Origin: Amoebophrya sp. A120
Lineage: Eukaryota; Sar; Dinophyceae; Syndiniales; Amoebophryaceae
Assembly (NCBI GenBank): GCA_905178155.1
Contig: CAJINV010000002.1
Location: forward strand, 10,334,146 to 10,398,145
Direction of reading: 5' to 3'
Length of the DNA: 64,000 bases
Shown here: in pieces, positions 11,106-24,200 of the stretch
Position numbering within the stretch: the first letter of the stretch is position 1
Layout of the letters: every line of letters starts with the position of its first letter
Notes under the pieces: model-generated
The model's database searches: none
Told to the model about the DNA's origin: nothing
Seen by the model: only the letters and a program-made list of their open reading frames with translations
Translations under genes and position numbers: made by a program

Positions 11106-14100
11106 CTAGACAACATTGTTTACGAACTGCTGGTACTGTTCGCTCAGGAACAGTTCCTCGCCAATCTCTACTGCCCCTGCGGCACTACTACCTGCTTCCC
11201 CGACCTTCCAGCTGTCGTCATTCGGTCCCAGACAGTGCACCCAGAGCTTGGGCGCCTTTGCCACGACGGTGTCGTAGTAGTCCAGAAAGGTCTCGAACGG
11301 CAGGGCTTTCAAAAACTCGATCGCTTTCAGCTTCCACGAAAAGTTGAAGCTGCGAAAGCTCACTTCGCCCCAGTGCGCCGAGAATTCCTGCGCGAGCTTC
11401 TTCGGTTTCTCTTCGAGTTTGGAGCACACTCCGTTCAGGAACTGCTGCCATTCGGACGTCGTGGTGTTGCTATTTATTGTTGTAGCGTGGTCCCCACCAG
11501 CGGTGGTGGAACTTGTCGGATTGTCGGTCATGTTGTAGAAAAAGTTGCTGTCGATCGTCGCTTGGCAGGGGGCGCTCACGTGATACCGGGACAGCAAAAC
11601 CTCTTCTCGAAAGTTGTTGAAGAAGGTTAGGATCCGTTGCTCGATCTCTGCGCAGTTCGTGTGACTGCTCTGCACGCGAAACTGCATCCCGGTCATACCA
11701 TTCACGAAGTCCGCGCGGGCGGACACCAAATACCCGAGCTGCTGTATTACAATGAAAAATGCCCCCACCCCCGAACTTGGGAGCATTTGCATTGCAAACC
11801 TTTCCAAATGAAACGTTCGCCCTCTTGCATCTATCAGCATCACAGGTTTCCAATCGTGAATTATAGCAAAAATTTGTATTGCAAAAGACCCCAGCAAGAG
11901 CGGCGCTTGTCATGCAAGCGATGCGATACACGACTAGACTCTGCATCAGAAAGATTCATACTCCTTTCATGCATGACAAAAAGTTTTCATTTGGAAACTT
12001 CGCATCACAAATTTTTGCAATTTCAGGGGTGGGGGGCATTTTTCACTGTAATATGCTGCTTGGTGCGCAAATCCGCAAAGAAGGGCTGAGCAAATAGCTG
12101 CGCGAGCATATTGAGAGGAAAAATCCCCCCTCCCCATATTGAAAAGGTATGTTTCCAAAAATTTGTGTTGCGGCTTTGAGGTCACAAATCACATCTGTCC
12201 TGCAAGAAGACAAGGGCAGAAGCTTCCGCCCCATTTTGGAAGCAATTTGTCACGCTGTTGGGCCTAAAGGGGGCCCGTTTCCCATGCTGAACTGCTAGAC
12301 CCATACGCCCCTACCTAGCCTGGGGATCTGGCCGCAGTGCCTCTCTGCAATACAAAGCTGATTTGTGGCCGCAAATCAGCATCACAAATTTCCGTTTTGA
12401 TATGGGGAGGGGGGATTTTTCATTTTCATAGAGCAGCATGTTGAGGGCGCGGGTCTGGATGACCTTCGAGATTTCCGCTTCGGACCGGCTTTCTGGCTTG
12501 GTCAAACAGTAGTTGCCGGTTTGAATGTACATCACCGTCGCGCTGTTTGGGTCGTTCGCGTTCGGCGATTTCTTCACTATTTTGCTGTCTTTTTCGACCA
12601 GCTTCACGCCTTTCTTGAAACCGGGCACAAGAACGGTATAATCTTCAGATGGGACAAGACCCTTTGCAGGAGACTGCTGTTCTTGTTCCTTCGCTTTACG
12701 TTTACAGCCTGTTGGACTTCTTTTGTCACGACCTTCCGTAGGATCAGTTGTCTTGTTGTTATAGAGGAACGGCAGATTTTTTTCCAGAATGCCGTGCACT
12801 CTGGCAATCGCATCCGCGGACAGGTTCCCTTCGACCAGTCCCTCGGCAATCAGCGGTCTTCTATCTGACGAAGAACTCGCGTTCCTTGTCTTCGTGTTTT
12901 GGAACAGATTGGCGAAACAGGTCCGCAGCGCGTCCAGCGTGAGTGCGCAGGGCTGGTCTACAACTTCCCCCGAAGACGATGATATTCTGGTCGATGTCCT
13001 GCCGCCGTTGGTCATCTTTAGGAGCCACTCGTACATGTCCTCCATGGGGTAATCGTTCATAGCGATGCTCTCATCCACGGTGCAGCTAGCCACTTCCAGA
13101 GGCTGCTTTTTAAACGCGGAGTTGAACCACGTTTTCAGCTTTCGCTGGATCAGAATTTGCAGCGAAGACTCCAACTTCTTCGTGTCCGGACTGGACTTCT
13201 TGTCTTCCGCAGATATTTTTACTGCAGTTTCTTTTGTTCTTTCATCTTCGCCCAAGACCGTCATGAAATTTTTCAACAACTCTTCCAGCAAAACGAACAA
13301 CTTGTCCGAGTACCCGCCGCAGAAAATCGTCAACCCGCCGAAGGAGTGCGTGACGATGTCGTAGTCCAGGCCGGAAATCTCGCAGTCGTAGAACACCTCG
13401 TTCAGATACTCCAAAATCGTCTGCACGGTGAACAGCGTCAGACAGTAGTTGTGGAGACTTTCCGCCACGAAATCGCTGTAGAGGTTGATCTTCAGGTAGA
13501 TCCGGGGCTCGTCGTACGGAAACAGTGTCGGCTTGAACAGGATCCTGTTTCTTGTGGGCGTGCTGGAAGATGAAATAGCGACTTCTTTTTTCCGGTACAA
13601 ACTGTGCACGTCGTCCGCAAACGCCTTGGATGCGCCAACTGCTCGTTGACGTTCTTGTCCGACTCCTTGGTGAAACGGCACGACGTCGCAGAATTTCTCG
13701 ATTCCGTTTTTCGCCGCGTTGTCGTTGAAATTGACGGTTTTTTTCAGCTCGAAGTCGACCGGAATGAACAGATTCGGCTTCATCACGAAAAACGCCTCAG
13801 GTATCTCCAGGAACGCGATCGATTTTTTCACTTCTAGTGCCAGTTTCGCGGACGAGGTCTGGTTTGTGATTTCCTGTTTTGCCTTGTTCCCCCCGTAACT
13901 GTTGAACTGCTGGAGTAAAGCGAGCTGGTCCAGCACCTTGTCAACCTTCGCCCACTGCGAAAGCAAAACGGGGTGTAACGCCTGCGGCTTCTTGTACTTC
14001 ACCCTGAAGAACGGCTCCAGCTCCGTCTTGTTGTGGTCTGCACCCTTCGACATTTCTGACGTCGGCGCAAGAACCTCTGCTCCTCCGGTAGAAGTGGAGG

Positions 14101-17100
14101 TTGCAGCAGCAGCAGCAGCACTGTCGTTGTTGTACAAATAATCTGCCGCGCAGCTGTTTTCGTGGAAGACCACCAGTCTCAAATTGTCCAGCCGGAAAAA
14201 CTCGAAGAACTCGCAGATCTCCCTTTCATTGTAGCGGTCTTCGTACAACAAAGTGCTCCCGGATATCCTGAGTAAAAGCGTCCCCGTCCTATAGTTGTAA
14301 TGCAAATCTGCATGCTGAAAATGTTTCTCATGCGGAGCCCCATGCGAAGCATTTTCTAGCCCTGTTTCGGATTTTGTCATGCCCCAATAAGCATGATGCG
14401 CTAGCTCTGTGATGCTGCTGAACTAGCTCAACAGGATTACACTACGAGGCCACACTTCTCATCAACATGCGCAACAACCAAAGCTTGTTGATTTGTCTAG
14501 CAGATTTCCCATCTTGACTATAGGGCGGGGACGTTCTTACACCGGATACCGGACAACAGTTCCTCTTTCGGGTACAGCAGCACGTTCCGACTCGCGGTCA
14601 AAACCGAGTCCACCGGGTCGGGAAGGGGCCGGTATTTAAACCGCAACTCCGCCAGGTCGCGCTTCTCCTCCCAAATGCGCCGAATGATACTGTTTTTCGA
14701 CGACGTCCCACTTGTTGGGCTGCTGGTTGTACTACCATTTGTTCCTTCTGAACTTGGTTCAGTTGTTCTTGTACCCGCTGCAAAGTTGTTGAGTATCAAA
14801 TCCTTTTTCAGCATCACCAGGTATTTGAAAACCAACTCGCCGATTTGCTTCAGTTCGAAGCCGGACTCCGCGAATTCCTTGGTCAAGCTGACCCGGATTT
14901 GAAACACCCCGGTGCCGCCCCCGTCGTAGTACATACCGGCGGACAAGCTCGTGCACAGGTTTTTCTCCTTCAAGAACGACAGCAGCGACCCGGGCCCCTC
15001 GTAGCCGAGGACGTGGCTCCAGAAACTGTCGGTCTTCTCCCGCCAAAACAGCCGGTCCTGTTCCGGGGTGAAAAACTGGAAGGCGAAGTACCGCTCTTCC
15101 TTCACCGGCTCGATCAAGGTGGCAACAGGCAGGTTGGGCATAGTCCTACTGGATGAAGAAGAGGGTGAAGAAGTTGTACTAGATGTTCCGTAGTTTGCAG
15201 ATGTTGTTGTACTTGTTAATCCTTGATTCGTGCTTTCTGGCAAGATTATGTGTTTCGCGATCTTCGCGACGCGGTTCTTGGCGTAGTGGCCAAACGCGTA
15301 CGGGAACTCTGGAAGCGCCACGTCCTTGTTTTCCACGGCGGCGAACCGGAGATTACTAGGATTAGGAGCGACAACCGCGTCTTTATCCGGAGACTTCTTT
15401 TCTTGCGGTGGCGAGACAATAAGCGGCGCATCCGAAGTAGCCGGAGTGGAAGTTTTCATCCCCCCAACCGCCATTTTCTCCAACTCTTCCAGGGATTATG
15501 GAACTGTCAGGATTGAAATCGTCAAAGTTGAAATAGTTTGTCATGCATAAAATGCAACGCAGAAAATGCCTGTCTTGCAGAGTAGGCAAGGGAGGCAGAT
15601 TGTAAGCCTATCTCGGGGTAGAAATAGAGCTGCTAAAGTAGCATGACAGAAGACGTCTTCCTTACCCAAACAGCATGACAGACTGGATCTCGGCTCTACC
15701 CAAACTTGTCATGCGCCACTTGCAAACTGGGTTGCAACTTTCATCCATTTTATGCATTACAAGTTATTTCAACTTTGTCGATTTCAATCCTGACACATCC
15801 ATAGGGATTCCCGTCCCAGTATCGCGACGCCCATCAAATTATCAAATGTAAAAATGTCTGGGTCTGGAAGAATGCGCGATTTGTCATGCGGCTTTTCCAT
15901 GACCCATGAGGTCTGGAATGCAGGACCTAGCATGACAGATTCTGTGCGATCTTTCTCATGCCTATCCTGCATGAGAAACTGCCTCCCGACTTGGTCAAAC
16001 CTGGACGACTTTTGGCAACCATGCAACACAGATTTTTGCATGCTTCAGATTTAGCATGACAAGTTGCATTCTTCCAGACCCAGACATTTTTGCATTTCAT
16101 ACAAATTGGCGGAGTAGTAGTCCTTGTGGAAATTGAGCAGAATCTCCCGAATGCTGTCCTTCTGCAGAGTTTCCAGGTTCCCCGTGCGAAAGTGGTTCAG
16201 CGGGTGCGACACATCCGCCTCGTTCTATCGCACGAAAAAAGTGTTTCACTGTAAGGATTTTGCAGGTTTTGCATCGCAAATTTGTTCTACATCACAGAGA
16301 AAATTTGCCATGCGAGATTCCTAAGGGAAAACACAGCTAAAAATCCATTGTCTTGCATGTGTGGCAAGACAAATACTTCCCAGATACATTTTCTGCGTTA
16401 CAAGTTTACAGTGAAACAGTTTTTTCTTGCGATACGTTCCGGAACACCTGCAGCGCCCTCCTGGCCTCGTTCTGCAGGTTTTTCGAGTGTTCGTATTGTG
16501 AGGAAAAATCCCCCCTCCCCATATCGAAAGCGGAATTTGTGTTGCTGTATTTGAGTACACAAATCACATCTGTCTTGCTAGAGAGGACTGCAGACCCATA
16601 TCAAGCCTGAGCAGAGACGCTTTGACTTAGGCGCTTAGCATGAGAAGCGTCCGTGATGTTGGCTCAACAGCATGACAAACCGCCTCCATAATGGGACGGA
16701 AGCTGCTGCCCTTGTCTTCTTGCAACACAAACGTGATTTGTGACCTCAAATCAGCAACACAGATTTTCGAAAACCTACCTCTTCAATATGGGGAGGGGGG
16801 ATTTTTCCTTGCGATAGTTCGCTGTCCACGGCGTGCATCTCGCGGTCCGTGCAGTTCTCGTCGAGCAGGGGCTGGAGGAAGAACTGACTGATCCGGTCCA
16901 CCGCCTCGTCCAGCTGTTCGGGCTTGACATACAGGTGGTACCTGGTCCAGTCGTCACTGGTGGAAGCGTTGCAGCCGCCCCCGTTTTTGCTCAAAAACTT
17001 CTTGTACGATTCCTCTTCCGGGTATTTCTCCGTCCCGAGGAACAGCATGTGCTCTAGGAAGTGCGCCAGCCCGTCCGTCTTGTAGGGTTTCTCGCACAGG

Positions 17101-17273
17101 CTGCCCACTTTCACGGACACCGCCACGGCCGCCTTGTCGCATTTTTTGTCGGAAATGAGGACGAGCTTCAGCTTGTTCGGAAGCTCTAGAATGCGGTAGC
17201 CCCGATCCTTGTAGGGCTCCGGCTTCTTCGTAACATCGAAAACCGCAGCGGGAGTTGCCGCAGCGGGCGCCAT
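11106..17273 (-). CDS. IDE: Insulysin-type M16 metallopeptidase, eight exons
   Basis: Exons 17273-16817, 16493-16435, 16225-16102, 15839-15804, 15496-14549, 14263-12431, 12108-12054 and 11744-11106. All seven introns are introners; keeping one copy of each 5-bp duplication gives exactly 1371 codons plus stop. Exon 1 holds the zinc motif HFLEH and NASTSDDWTRYHLYV. Across the junctions the protein reads AVDSEHSKN, FHKDYYSANLMGVAILGRES, HEGPGS-like YEGPGSLLSFL, and finally LRTKQQLGYLV, all hallmarks of insulin-degrading enzyme. It should degrade short peptides as a closed chamber. Human IDE is about 1019 residues; the excess lies in low-complexity insertions in the middle and near the C-terminus. 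An in-frame Arg/Ser-rich extension up to an ATG at 17579 could be a mitochondrial presequence. Confidence 0.93.
11745..12053. mobile_element. Family-3 introner (insulysin)
   Basis: Ends TATTACAATGAAAAATGCCC and its inverted form GGGCATTTTTCACTGTAATA, with duplication TGCTG (11740-11744, 12054-12058). It is about 93% identical by eye to 35145-35449, in the same orientation. Excision restores the conserved RTKQQLGY. Confidence 0.9.
12109..12430. mobile_element. Family-4 introner (insulysin)
   Basis: Left end TATTGAGAGGAAAAATCCCC, right end GGGGATTTTTCATTTTCATA, duplication GAGCA (12104-12108, 12431-12435). Its internal sequence matches the reverse complement of the copy at 16494-16816, so the two copies sit in opposite orientations in one gene. 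Confidence 0.9.
14264..14548. mobile_element. Family-2 introner (insulysin)
   Basis: Left end TATCCTGAGTAAAAGCGTCC, right end GGACGTTCTTACACCGGATA, duplication CCGGA (14259-14263, 14549-14553). Excision gives EELLSGSTLLYED, the same length as EEVLTAEYLLEEF of human IDE. Confidence 0.88.
15497..15803. mobile_element. Family-6 introner (insulysin)
   Basis: Left end TATGGAACTGTCAGGATTGA, right end TCAATCCTGACACATCCATA, duplication GGGAT (15492-15496, 15804-15808). Only copy of this family in the window. Confidence 0.88.
15840..16101. mobile_element. Family-1 introner (insulysin)
   Basis: Left end TATCAAATGTAAAAATG, right end CATTTTTGCATTTCATA, duplication CAAAT (15835-15839, 16102-16106). It is highly similar to 60330-60591 in the MAT-ADK gene, in the same orientation. 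A 36-nt exon separates it from the introner at 15497. Confidence 0.9.
16226..16434. mobile_element. Family-5 introner (insulysin)
   Basis: Left end TATCGCACGAAAAAAGTG followed by TTTCACTG; right end mirrors it (CAGTGAAAC then TTTTTTCTTGCGATA). Duplication CGTTC (16221-16225, 16435-16439). Only copy of this family seen. Confidence 0.88.
16494..16816. mobile_element. Family-4 introner (insulysin), opposite orientation to 12109
   Basis: Left end TATTGTGAGGAAAAATCCCC, right end GGGGATTTTTCCTTGCGATA, duplication GTTCG (16489-16493, 16817-16821). Excision restores AVDSEHSKNLQNEA, which matches human IDE AVDSEHEKN. Confidence 0.92.
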
Positions 17274-18235
17274 CTTCGTAGATGTTGTGTGCGTCAAAGT
17301 ATCGTCAGTAGGGAATGATTCAAACTTTGGACGAATCAAGGATGAAAAGCAGCTCCTGCGCGCATGTATTTGGTAAAGTAGGCTTTCAAGATGGGAAGTA
17401 CGGCGGGGAAATCTGCCTACTGGCAAAGAGAAATCATGTGTCGCTGATGAAAGTGCAAAGCTGCGTGTAGAGGCACAAGTCAGTGGGTCGAGGCCTAGTG
17501 TTCTGATTGCGTTCTTGTGCCACGTATTCAAATGGAGACCAAGTTGGATGCGATGCACAATGTCGTGATATCGATTCATATCAACTCTACGATCAAACTT
17601 TAGAATTTTCGCCAGATGATGTTGTTTATTGTTCTCCTAATTTTCGGAAGTTTCATCGTAGAAGTGATTTCAACGAGTTGTTTCCTACAGAATTTCGAAC
17701 TTGAGAAAAGTAGATCACTCGAGGATGTGGCGTAGTTCAGTCGTATTTATCGGTCGCAAACCGAAAGTCCTGTCGTCGATTGGTGTCTAGCGCAAGAGCA
17801 ATACCGAACCATGCAGATGCAGTGCCGGATGGAATGCAAGCTTTGGGATCTTGTGTCGAAGTTTAGGACCTCTGGACGAAACCACAAACACAGAAATGCA
17901 TTTGAATTTGATACGACGACAGGAAAAAAAAGAACAGCTACACTGGAGCGCCACCGGGTGCGGACACATATGTGATGACCGTCTACTTCTTGAAGATTCT
18001 TCAGAGCATAGTAGTAGTACACAAATAAGTGCGCACTCCATCAAACTCTCATTTTAACAGTCGGTACAGAGAGGAACAATGGAACTTCAAGAACTTCAAC
18101 TTCTTCTACCAGTGGATCAAACCAAAATAATGTAAAAAGAAACGGGAAGCAGTACAGTACTCAAAATCATACACTGACATGACGAAACGGAATTTTCTTT
18201 CTAATGTAGTACTTGTTTACAACGACCTCTATCTT
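17274..18235. other. Insulysin 5' region and intergenic DNA
   Basis: The first 306 bp are an in-frame, basic upstream extension of insulysin (possible presequence, ATG at 17579). From 17580 to 18235 I see only short chance ORFs and no RNA gene or repeat. Confidence 0.4.
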
Positions 18236-21200
18236 CTAAGCATTTTTCTCAAGTATTCGTTTTTTCGCCGCCTCTTTTTTGCTAACCCCAGCCTCTCGCT
18301 GCACCACGTTCGGGTCAAAATCCTGGAAGCCGGTGGATGTCAAGTCGGATATGGGCACGGCGCCCGACGTAATGCCCGACTGAATCGATTGCATCGCCGC
18401 ACTTTGCAACATCGACGTCGCTCCATTGTTGTCCCGTTGGTGACTGTAGTTCACAAAGCTCGTTGGGGACAAGGATTGGATAAAACACTGCGACTGCACC
18501 GCCATCAGTTTACTTGTCAACCCCCCCATCGTCATGGTTTCCGCGGTCAACATATCAAAAGTAAAAATGTCTGGGTCTGGAAGGATCCGAACTTGTGATG
18601 CGCATTTTCGAACACAGAAAAATCTCTCATGCATAGGCAGCAAAAGCTGCTCAATTCTGTCACCAAAATGGGGGATTTCTCATGCGGGTTCGGCAGTACG
18701 GAGGCTTCTCGAAACCTGTGATGCTAGAGCTTCCATGCCAGACCTTCTGTGTCATGCAAAAACAGCATGAATCTTCCAGACCCAGACATTTTTACATTTG
18801 ATACAACAGCCCTCCGTTGGCCGCCGCTGCTCTTGCCTCCTCGTCCAGCTGCTCGTCGGCATTGCCGGCCTTGTCCGCCATCTTCGTCGCGAGCTTTTTC
18901 GCTTGGTGCAGCTGAAAACCGACCGCGACCAAGGCCTGCTCGGCCTCCGCCTGCATCACGACCTGTGAGATGCCGTCATCCACGCCCTGCGCCGTCAACG
19001 ACGGTAGCTGTGCTGTCGGCCCGTAGTCGAAATCGTCCTCTGCTTGTGCGCTTGTTTTCTCGTCTGTTTTCTCCACTTCGAGCAACAACGGAACGGCGTC
19101 CTCGGGCTGGTCTTCATAATTCGCCGGTTCTTTTCTGGCTTTTTTCTTCGATTTTCTAGCTCTAGAACTATCGACGGCGTTGTATGGGTCCTCCTCCTCT
19201 TGTTCTGGTGGAAGCAGGCAGCAACAACACATCTGCATGAACGCACTCGGCTTCTCCGCCTTTTGGGGTCCTCCTTGTGGTCTTTGTCCCATCTTTCGCG
19301 GTTCCTCGGGAGGTACAACAACTTGCGCTTTACTCTTCCGCTGTTTGTTCTCTTCCGCATCAATTTCAACCCCCTTCTCTTTCGACTTCCTGCTCGATTT
19401 TCTCGCAGAGGGAGCGTACTGTGCTGGGTTCGCGTCGAGTTCGTCCTCGATCTTGTCCTTCAATTCTTCGAGCGCCTCGTTCGTCAGGTTGCCGTCTGGG
19501 GCAACGCCGAGATCCGCCAGCGCTTGCTTTTCCTCGGCTGTGAAGTCCTCCGTGAGATGTTGAACCTCACTGCCAACGCTCTTGTTCACGATTTTCCGGG
19601 CCACCTTCTTCGCCAGCACCGGCTGGAAGCCTTGCAAGACGAGAATCTCTTCTGCGTTTCCAAAGTCCACGTCCGCGACCCGCATCGTCGACAGGTCGAG
19701 CGACACGCGCTTCTGCTTCATGGCCACCTGGCGTTTCACAAAACCCTCCATCTGCTCATTTAGTTCCGTGGCGCCACCGAAACCGCCGTACAGCGTCTCC
19801 ATGAGCTCCAGTTCCTTCGCGTTCATGTCTTGTTTCAACACCTCTATTTGTTCCAACTCTTTCTCGACCACTTTCTTCGCAAGCTTCTTTGCCGTTTGTA
19901 GAGAAAAACCGGCCTGGGCAAACGCCTCCTCGGAGGTGCCAAAATCAATGGCCACGTCGGCGGACAATTTTAAATTTCCACTCTCGTCCACCCCGTACTT
20001 CGCTTCGAGCTTCTGATGCAAGAGCCCACGCATCGTGCCCACCGTCTCGGTATCGCCGAACAGACCAAGGTGCCTCATGATCTGCAGATCTTTCTCGTTG
20101 TCCGCCTCTTCCAGCGCCTCCTCCGCGGTGAGGTCTGCGTTGGCGATCTGCTTCGCCACCTTCTTGGCATACTTCGCCGTCATGCCGGTCGAGAGAAGCG
20201 CTTGCTCGGCGATGCCTCGCTCTAAAGTCATGGCCGTCAGTGCCGTTTCTTGGCGCTTCTGCTCCCTCACCTGCGCCTGCACCCAGTTCGCGGTTTGTCC
20301 CACGGTTTCGCTGGCGTCGAACCCGAGGGTAGCGAGAAGTTTCAAAGTTTTCTCGTCCGCAACGTTCGCCAGATTCTCCTCCGCGTGCAGCTCGGGTGAC
20401 GTTGTGATTTTTTCCGCAATCTTCTTGGCATTTTGCGTATCCAAACCCGCTTTCAACAGTGCCTTCTCCGCAGCACCGTACTCGAGCTTGGTTTGCATAC
20501 TAGTGCCCAAGTCCTTGGGCAGCTTCTTTTTCATACGCTTGGCTGCCGCCTGCGCGTTGACCCACCCGCGCATCTGTGTCAAACCGGATTCCTTGTCGCC
20601 GGTGAAGCCGAGGGAATCCAACACGGTCAGATCTTTCTCGTCCTGGGGCAGGGGGAGCGCATCGAGATCTGGATCGTCTAATTTCCGGGCGAGTTTCTTC
20701 GCATACTTTTTCCCGATCCCGGCTTGTAGCAAGAGACTCTCCACTTCGGCGCGCTCCGGCGTTGCTGTGACCACCTGTTCCGCGCGCAATTTCTGTTTCT
20801 TTTCCACTTTCACGGTCGTCGCGCCGTCTGGACCCACGACCGCGTGCTCCGTCGGCCCGGCCTCCCGCGCCAGCGCTAGCTGCCGCTCCTTCTCGAGCTT
20901 GAGTTTCTTTTTCGTCTCTCTCACCCGTACCCGCATATTCGCCACCGTTTCCCCCTGTCCAAAACCAAGCTCTTCGAGTTTCTTCGCGTTAACCCCCGGC
21001 GGGGGCGCTGGGAGCAGGTCGGTGTCCAGATTCGGGTCGGCAAGTGCCACCGCAAGCTTCTTGGCGTATCCTTTGTCAATGCCGGCCTTGCGAAGCGTGC
21101 GCTCGGCGTCGGTCTGTTGTAGTAATTTTTTGCAAAAATTGTGTAAACGTATTAATGATATTCAAGTACTTCTCTACATGAGGCGTTCAAGATGAAATTG

Positions 21201-24200
21201 CGCGGCATCAAAATGGCAAACTGCACGGCCGTAATGGCAAGGCAAAAACAAAATCAAAATCGAATAGCAAGAAGTAAGTACGCGTTCCACAGTTGTTGCC
21301 AACTGTTTGTCCGCCCCTAGGCTACGGCGCTTCGATTTCTTTCCCGTCTGCAACGATGAACTTTCTGCGGTTTCCCCGGCCGCACGGTCGGATTCTCCAC
21401 TCAGATCCGCTGTTGCGCTTAGCTTCTTTTTCTTGTCCTTCTTGGAGCCCCTGAGCTCCGATTTTCCTGCCGTCTCGCCCAGTTCCGGCTCTGCTTCCGC
21501 GCTCAGATCAGCACCTGCATCCAGCTTCTTCTTCTTTTCCTTCTTGGAGCCGCGTAGCGACAGCTGCGTTGCGGTCTCGCCGGGCTCGGAATCTCGTTCC
21601 GTACTCACATCGCCGTCGCCTCCCAAGTCCTTCTTTTTCTGTTTCTTCCCCGACTTCAAACCCGTCCCGCTCGCCTTCTCCCCGGGCTCGGACGAGCGTT
21701 CGGCGGACAACTTAGCCTCCCTCGACAGCCGCTGCGAGTCCTTCTTACTCCGCTTCGCCCTTGTTCCCGCCAGCGCATTCTCCGACTCCTCGTCCGCTTC
21801 TGCCGCAAGAGCAGCCGCATCGACAGGCAACGCCCGTCCCCCGGCCGTTGCCTCCTGCAGCCCGAGCTTCTCAGCCCTTTCTTTCCCCTCATCGCTGCTG
21901 GCCGCCGCAAGCGTCTGCTCCTTGTCCAACTTCTTACTCCGTTTATTCACCTTCGACCCCTTCAGACTAGCCTTCGTGGCTCGCTGCCCGCTGTCCCGAT
22001 CGCTGCCGGTGTCCAGGTCGCTCTCCTTCCCGAGCTGCGCCTTCTTGGAATCCTTCTTCCTGCCGCCGATCACCGAGAACTTTGCCTCTTCCCCGGACTC
22101 GGCGGAGTCTTCGGTCTCCAGTCCCGCTTCCTTGTCCAATTTCTTTTTGGACGACTTCTTCTTCACGCTCTTAGCTTTCGCACTTCTCTTACCATGCTCC
22201 CCCGGGTCTGTGCCAGCCACCGCATCCAGATCGACCCCGGCGTCCAATCCGACAATGTTTTTCTCTCGTTTATTTTCTAGCTCTGCCGGCGCGGCCCGCT
22301 CCGCGGAGGCCGCGTCCCGTGGGGCGGACAAGTCGGCTTCAACGTTCAAGCGCAACCCGCCGGCCTGGTTCGGGACCAGCTCCGTCGGCTTCACGAGCTC
22401 CCGCAGCTGCTCGACGCTGAGGTCGTTACCCAAAAATCCGAGATTTTGCAGAGCCTTTTTGTCCTTGGCATTTTGCGGCGGCGGCAAGTTCTTGCCCTGC
22501 AGGTCCGGGTCGCCCAGGTGCTTGGCCAGTTTCTTCGCGTACGCGGTCTGCAGCCCCAGCTTCTTCGCCAACTCACCGGCGGTTGCCTCCTCCTCCGGCG
22601 ACAGAGTAGCTGCTTTTTTCAAAGATTTCTTCTTGCCCACCTTCCCGTTCTATCAAATGTAAAAATGTCTGGGTCTGGAAACTTGTGATGCTGGGTGGCG
22701 TCTCATGATGAGGCTCCAAATGCTGGCTCAGCATGACAAGTTTCTGAGCTCCTCGGTGTTGCCTATTCCGCATGACAAACTGCGCTTCTGCATCACAGAA
22801 AAACGGAGCTCTTGGGTAACGTACATGACAGATTTAACAGTCATGCCAGACAAGCATGACAAACATGAATTCTTCCAGACCCAGACATTTTTACATTTGA
22901 TACGCTCTTTGAGGACGACCGCGCCGACGACTCGGACTGTTCCGTGGACTCCTCGGTCAATACACTTTCGCTCGTCTCCGCGGCAAGCTCATATCCTATG
23001 TAAAAACGTCCCCACACCAGAGTCAAGCTGGGGGTCCAGCATGACAAGTTCATCTCTGTATTGTAGTGCAGTTTAGCAAGCACAGCCGCAACACAAATCC
23101 ATCTACGCATCCTGTCGACAGCATTACAAAGCGCAAAACGCGACTGGAAATGCCTCTCATGTGGATGCGCATTACAAATCTTCCTGTAGCTGCAAATCTG
23201 CATGACAACTCTGGGGTGGGTACATTTTTGCTCAGGATAGCTCATCCTGTTTCTTCTTCCGTCTTTTGTCCAACGACGCCGCGCCGGCGGTTCCTGACCG
23301 ATCCGAATCCGACGTCTCTCCGCTTAGCTCCCCCTTTTGGCTCTGCTTCGCGCGCCGCTTCTCCAGGGAAGCCGTGGCGGCTTTCGAAGTTGCCCCGCTC
23401 ATCCGAGTGGACGATTCTGCGTCCAGGGTCCGTTCCGCCGCGCTGTCGCGCCGGTTCCTCTGTTCGCTGGACCAGTTCTACTCTTGCTCCTCATACTGCA
23501 CGTTCGTTTCCGTCGTGGTCTCGCTGGAGTACTCGCTGCGCCGCCACTGATTGTCCGCCAGCACGCCCACGGCCGTCGCCGCCACACAACCCAGCAAGAA
23601 CAGCGCGGCGAAGACCAAAAACAGCCACATGCGCCACGGCGGTGGCGGAACCGCATAGATGATCAACACAGTCGTGGTCGTGGTTGTGGTAGTCGTCGTG
23701 GTAGTGGTAGTCGTCGTGGTAGTCGTAGTTGTTGTCGCCGGTAGGCAGGCGATAACGCGCAGGCAAGTCTTGCCCCCGTTGTCGCCGGCGGCCGTCAGAA
23801 AGTGGTTTTCGCCGTTGACCACACGCAGCCGCTCGGGCACGAAATTATCCTTGAAGCGGAAGTGCAGGTCGTTCGCGTCCTTGTTACCCGCGGCGAAAAC
23901 CTGCCAGCTCCCCGCAGTGCCAGGTCCGTTGCTTTCCAAATTTGCGAGCGTGTCCACCGGTTTGAAGCGGAAGTCGCCCTGGCGGTCGCCCAGCCGGTCT
24001 GCCCCCGCCCAGTCCTTGCGAATGGCGTTGACATCGCCGCGGACCGGCGCAATGGCGTTGCCGTTTTCGCCGGGCTGGACGATCCACAACGACAGCGCCC
24101 CGTCCCGACTACCCCACTTGTCCGGGTAGCAATTGGCCGCGGGGACTCCACAGGTCATCCCCGGACCCATGTCATTACCTTTTGTGTAACCGGCGCTTAC

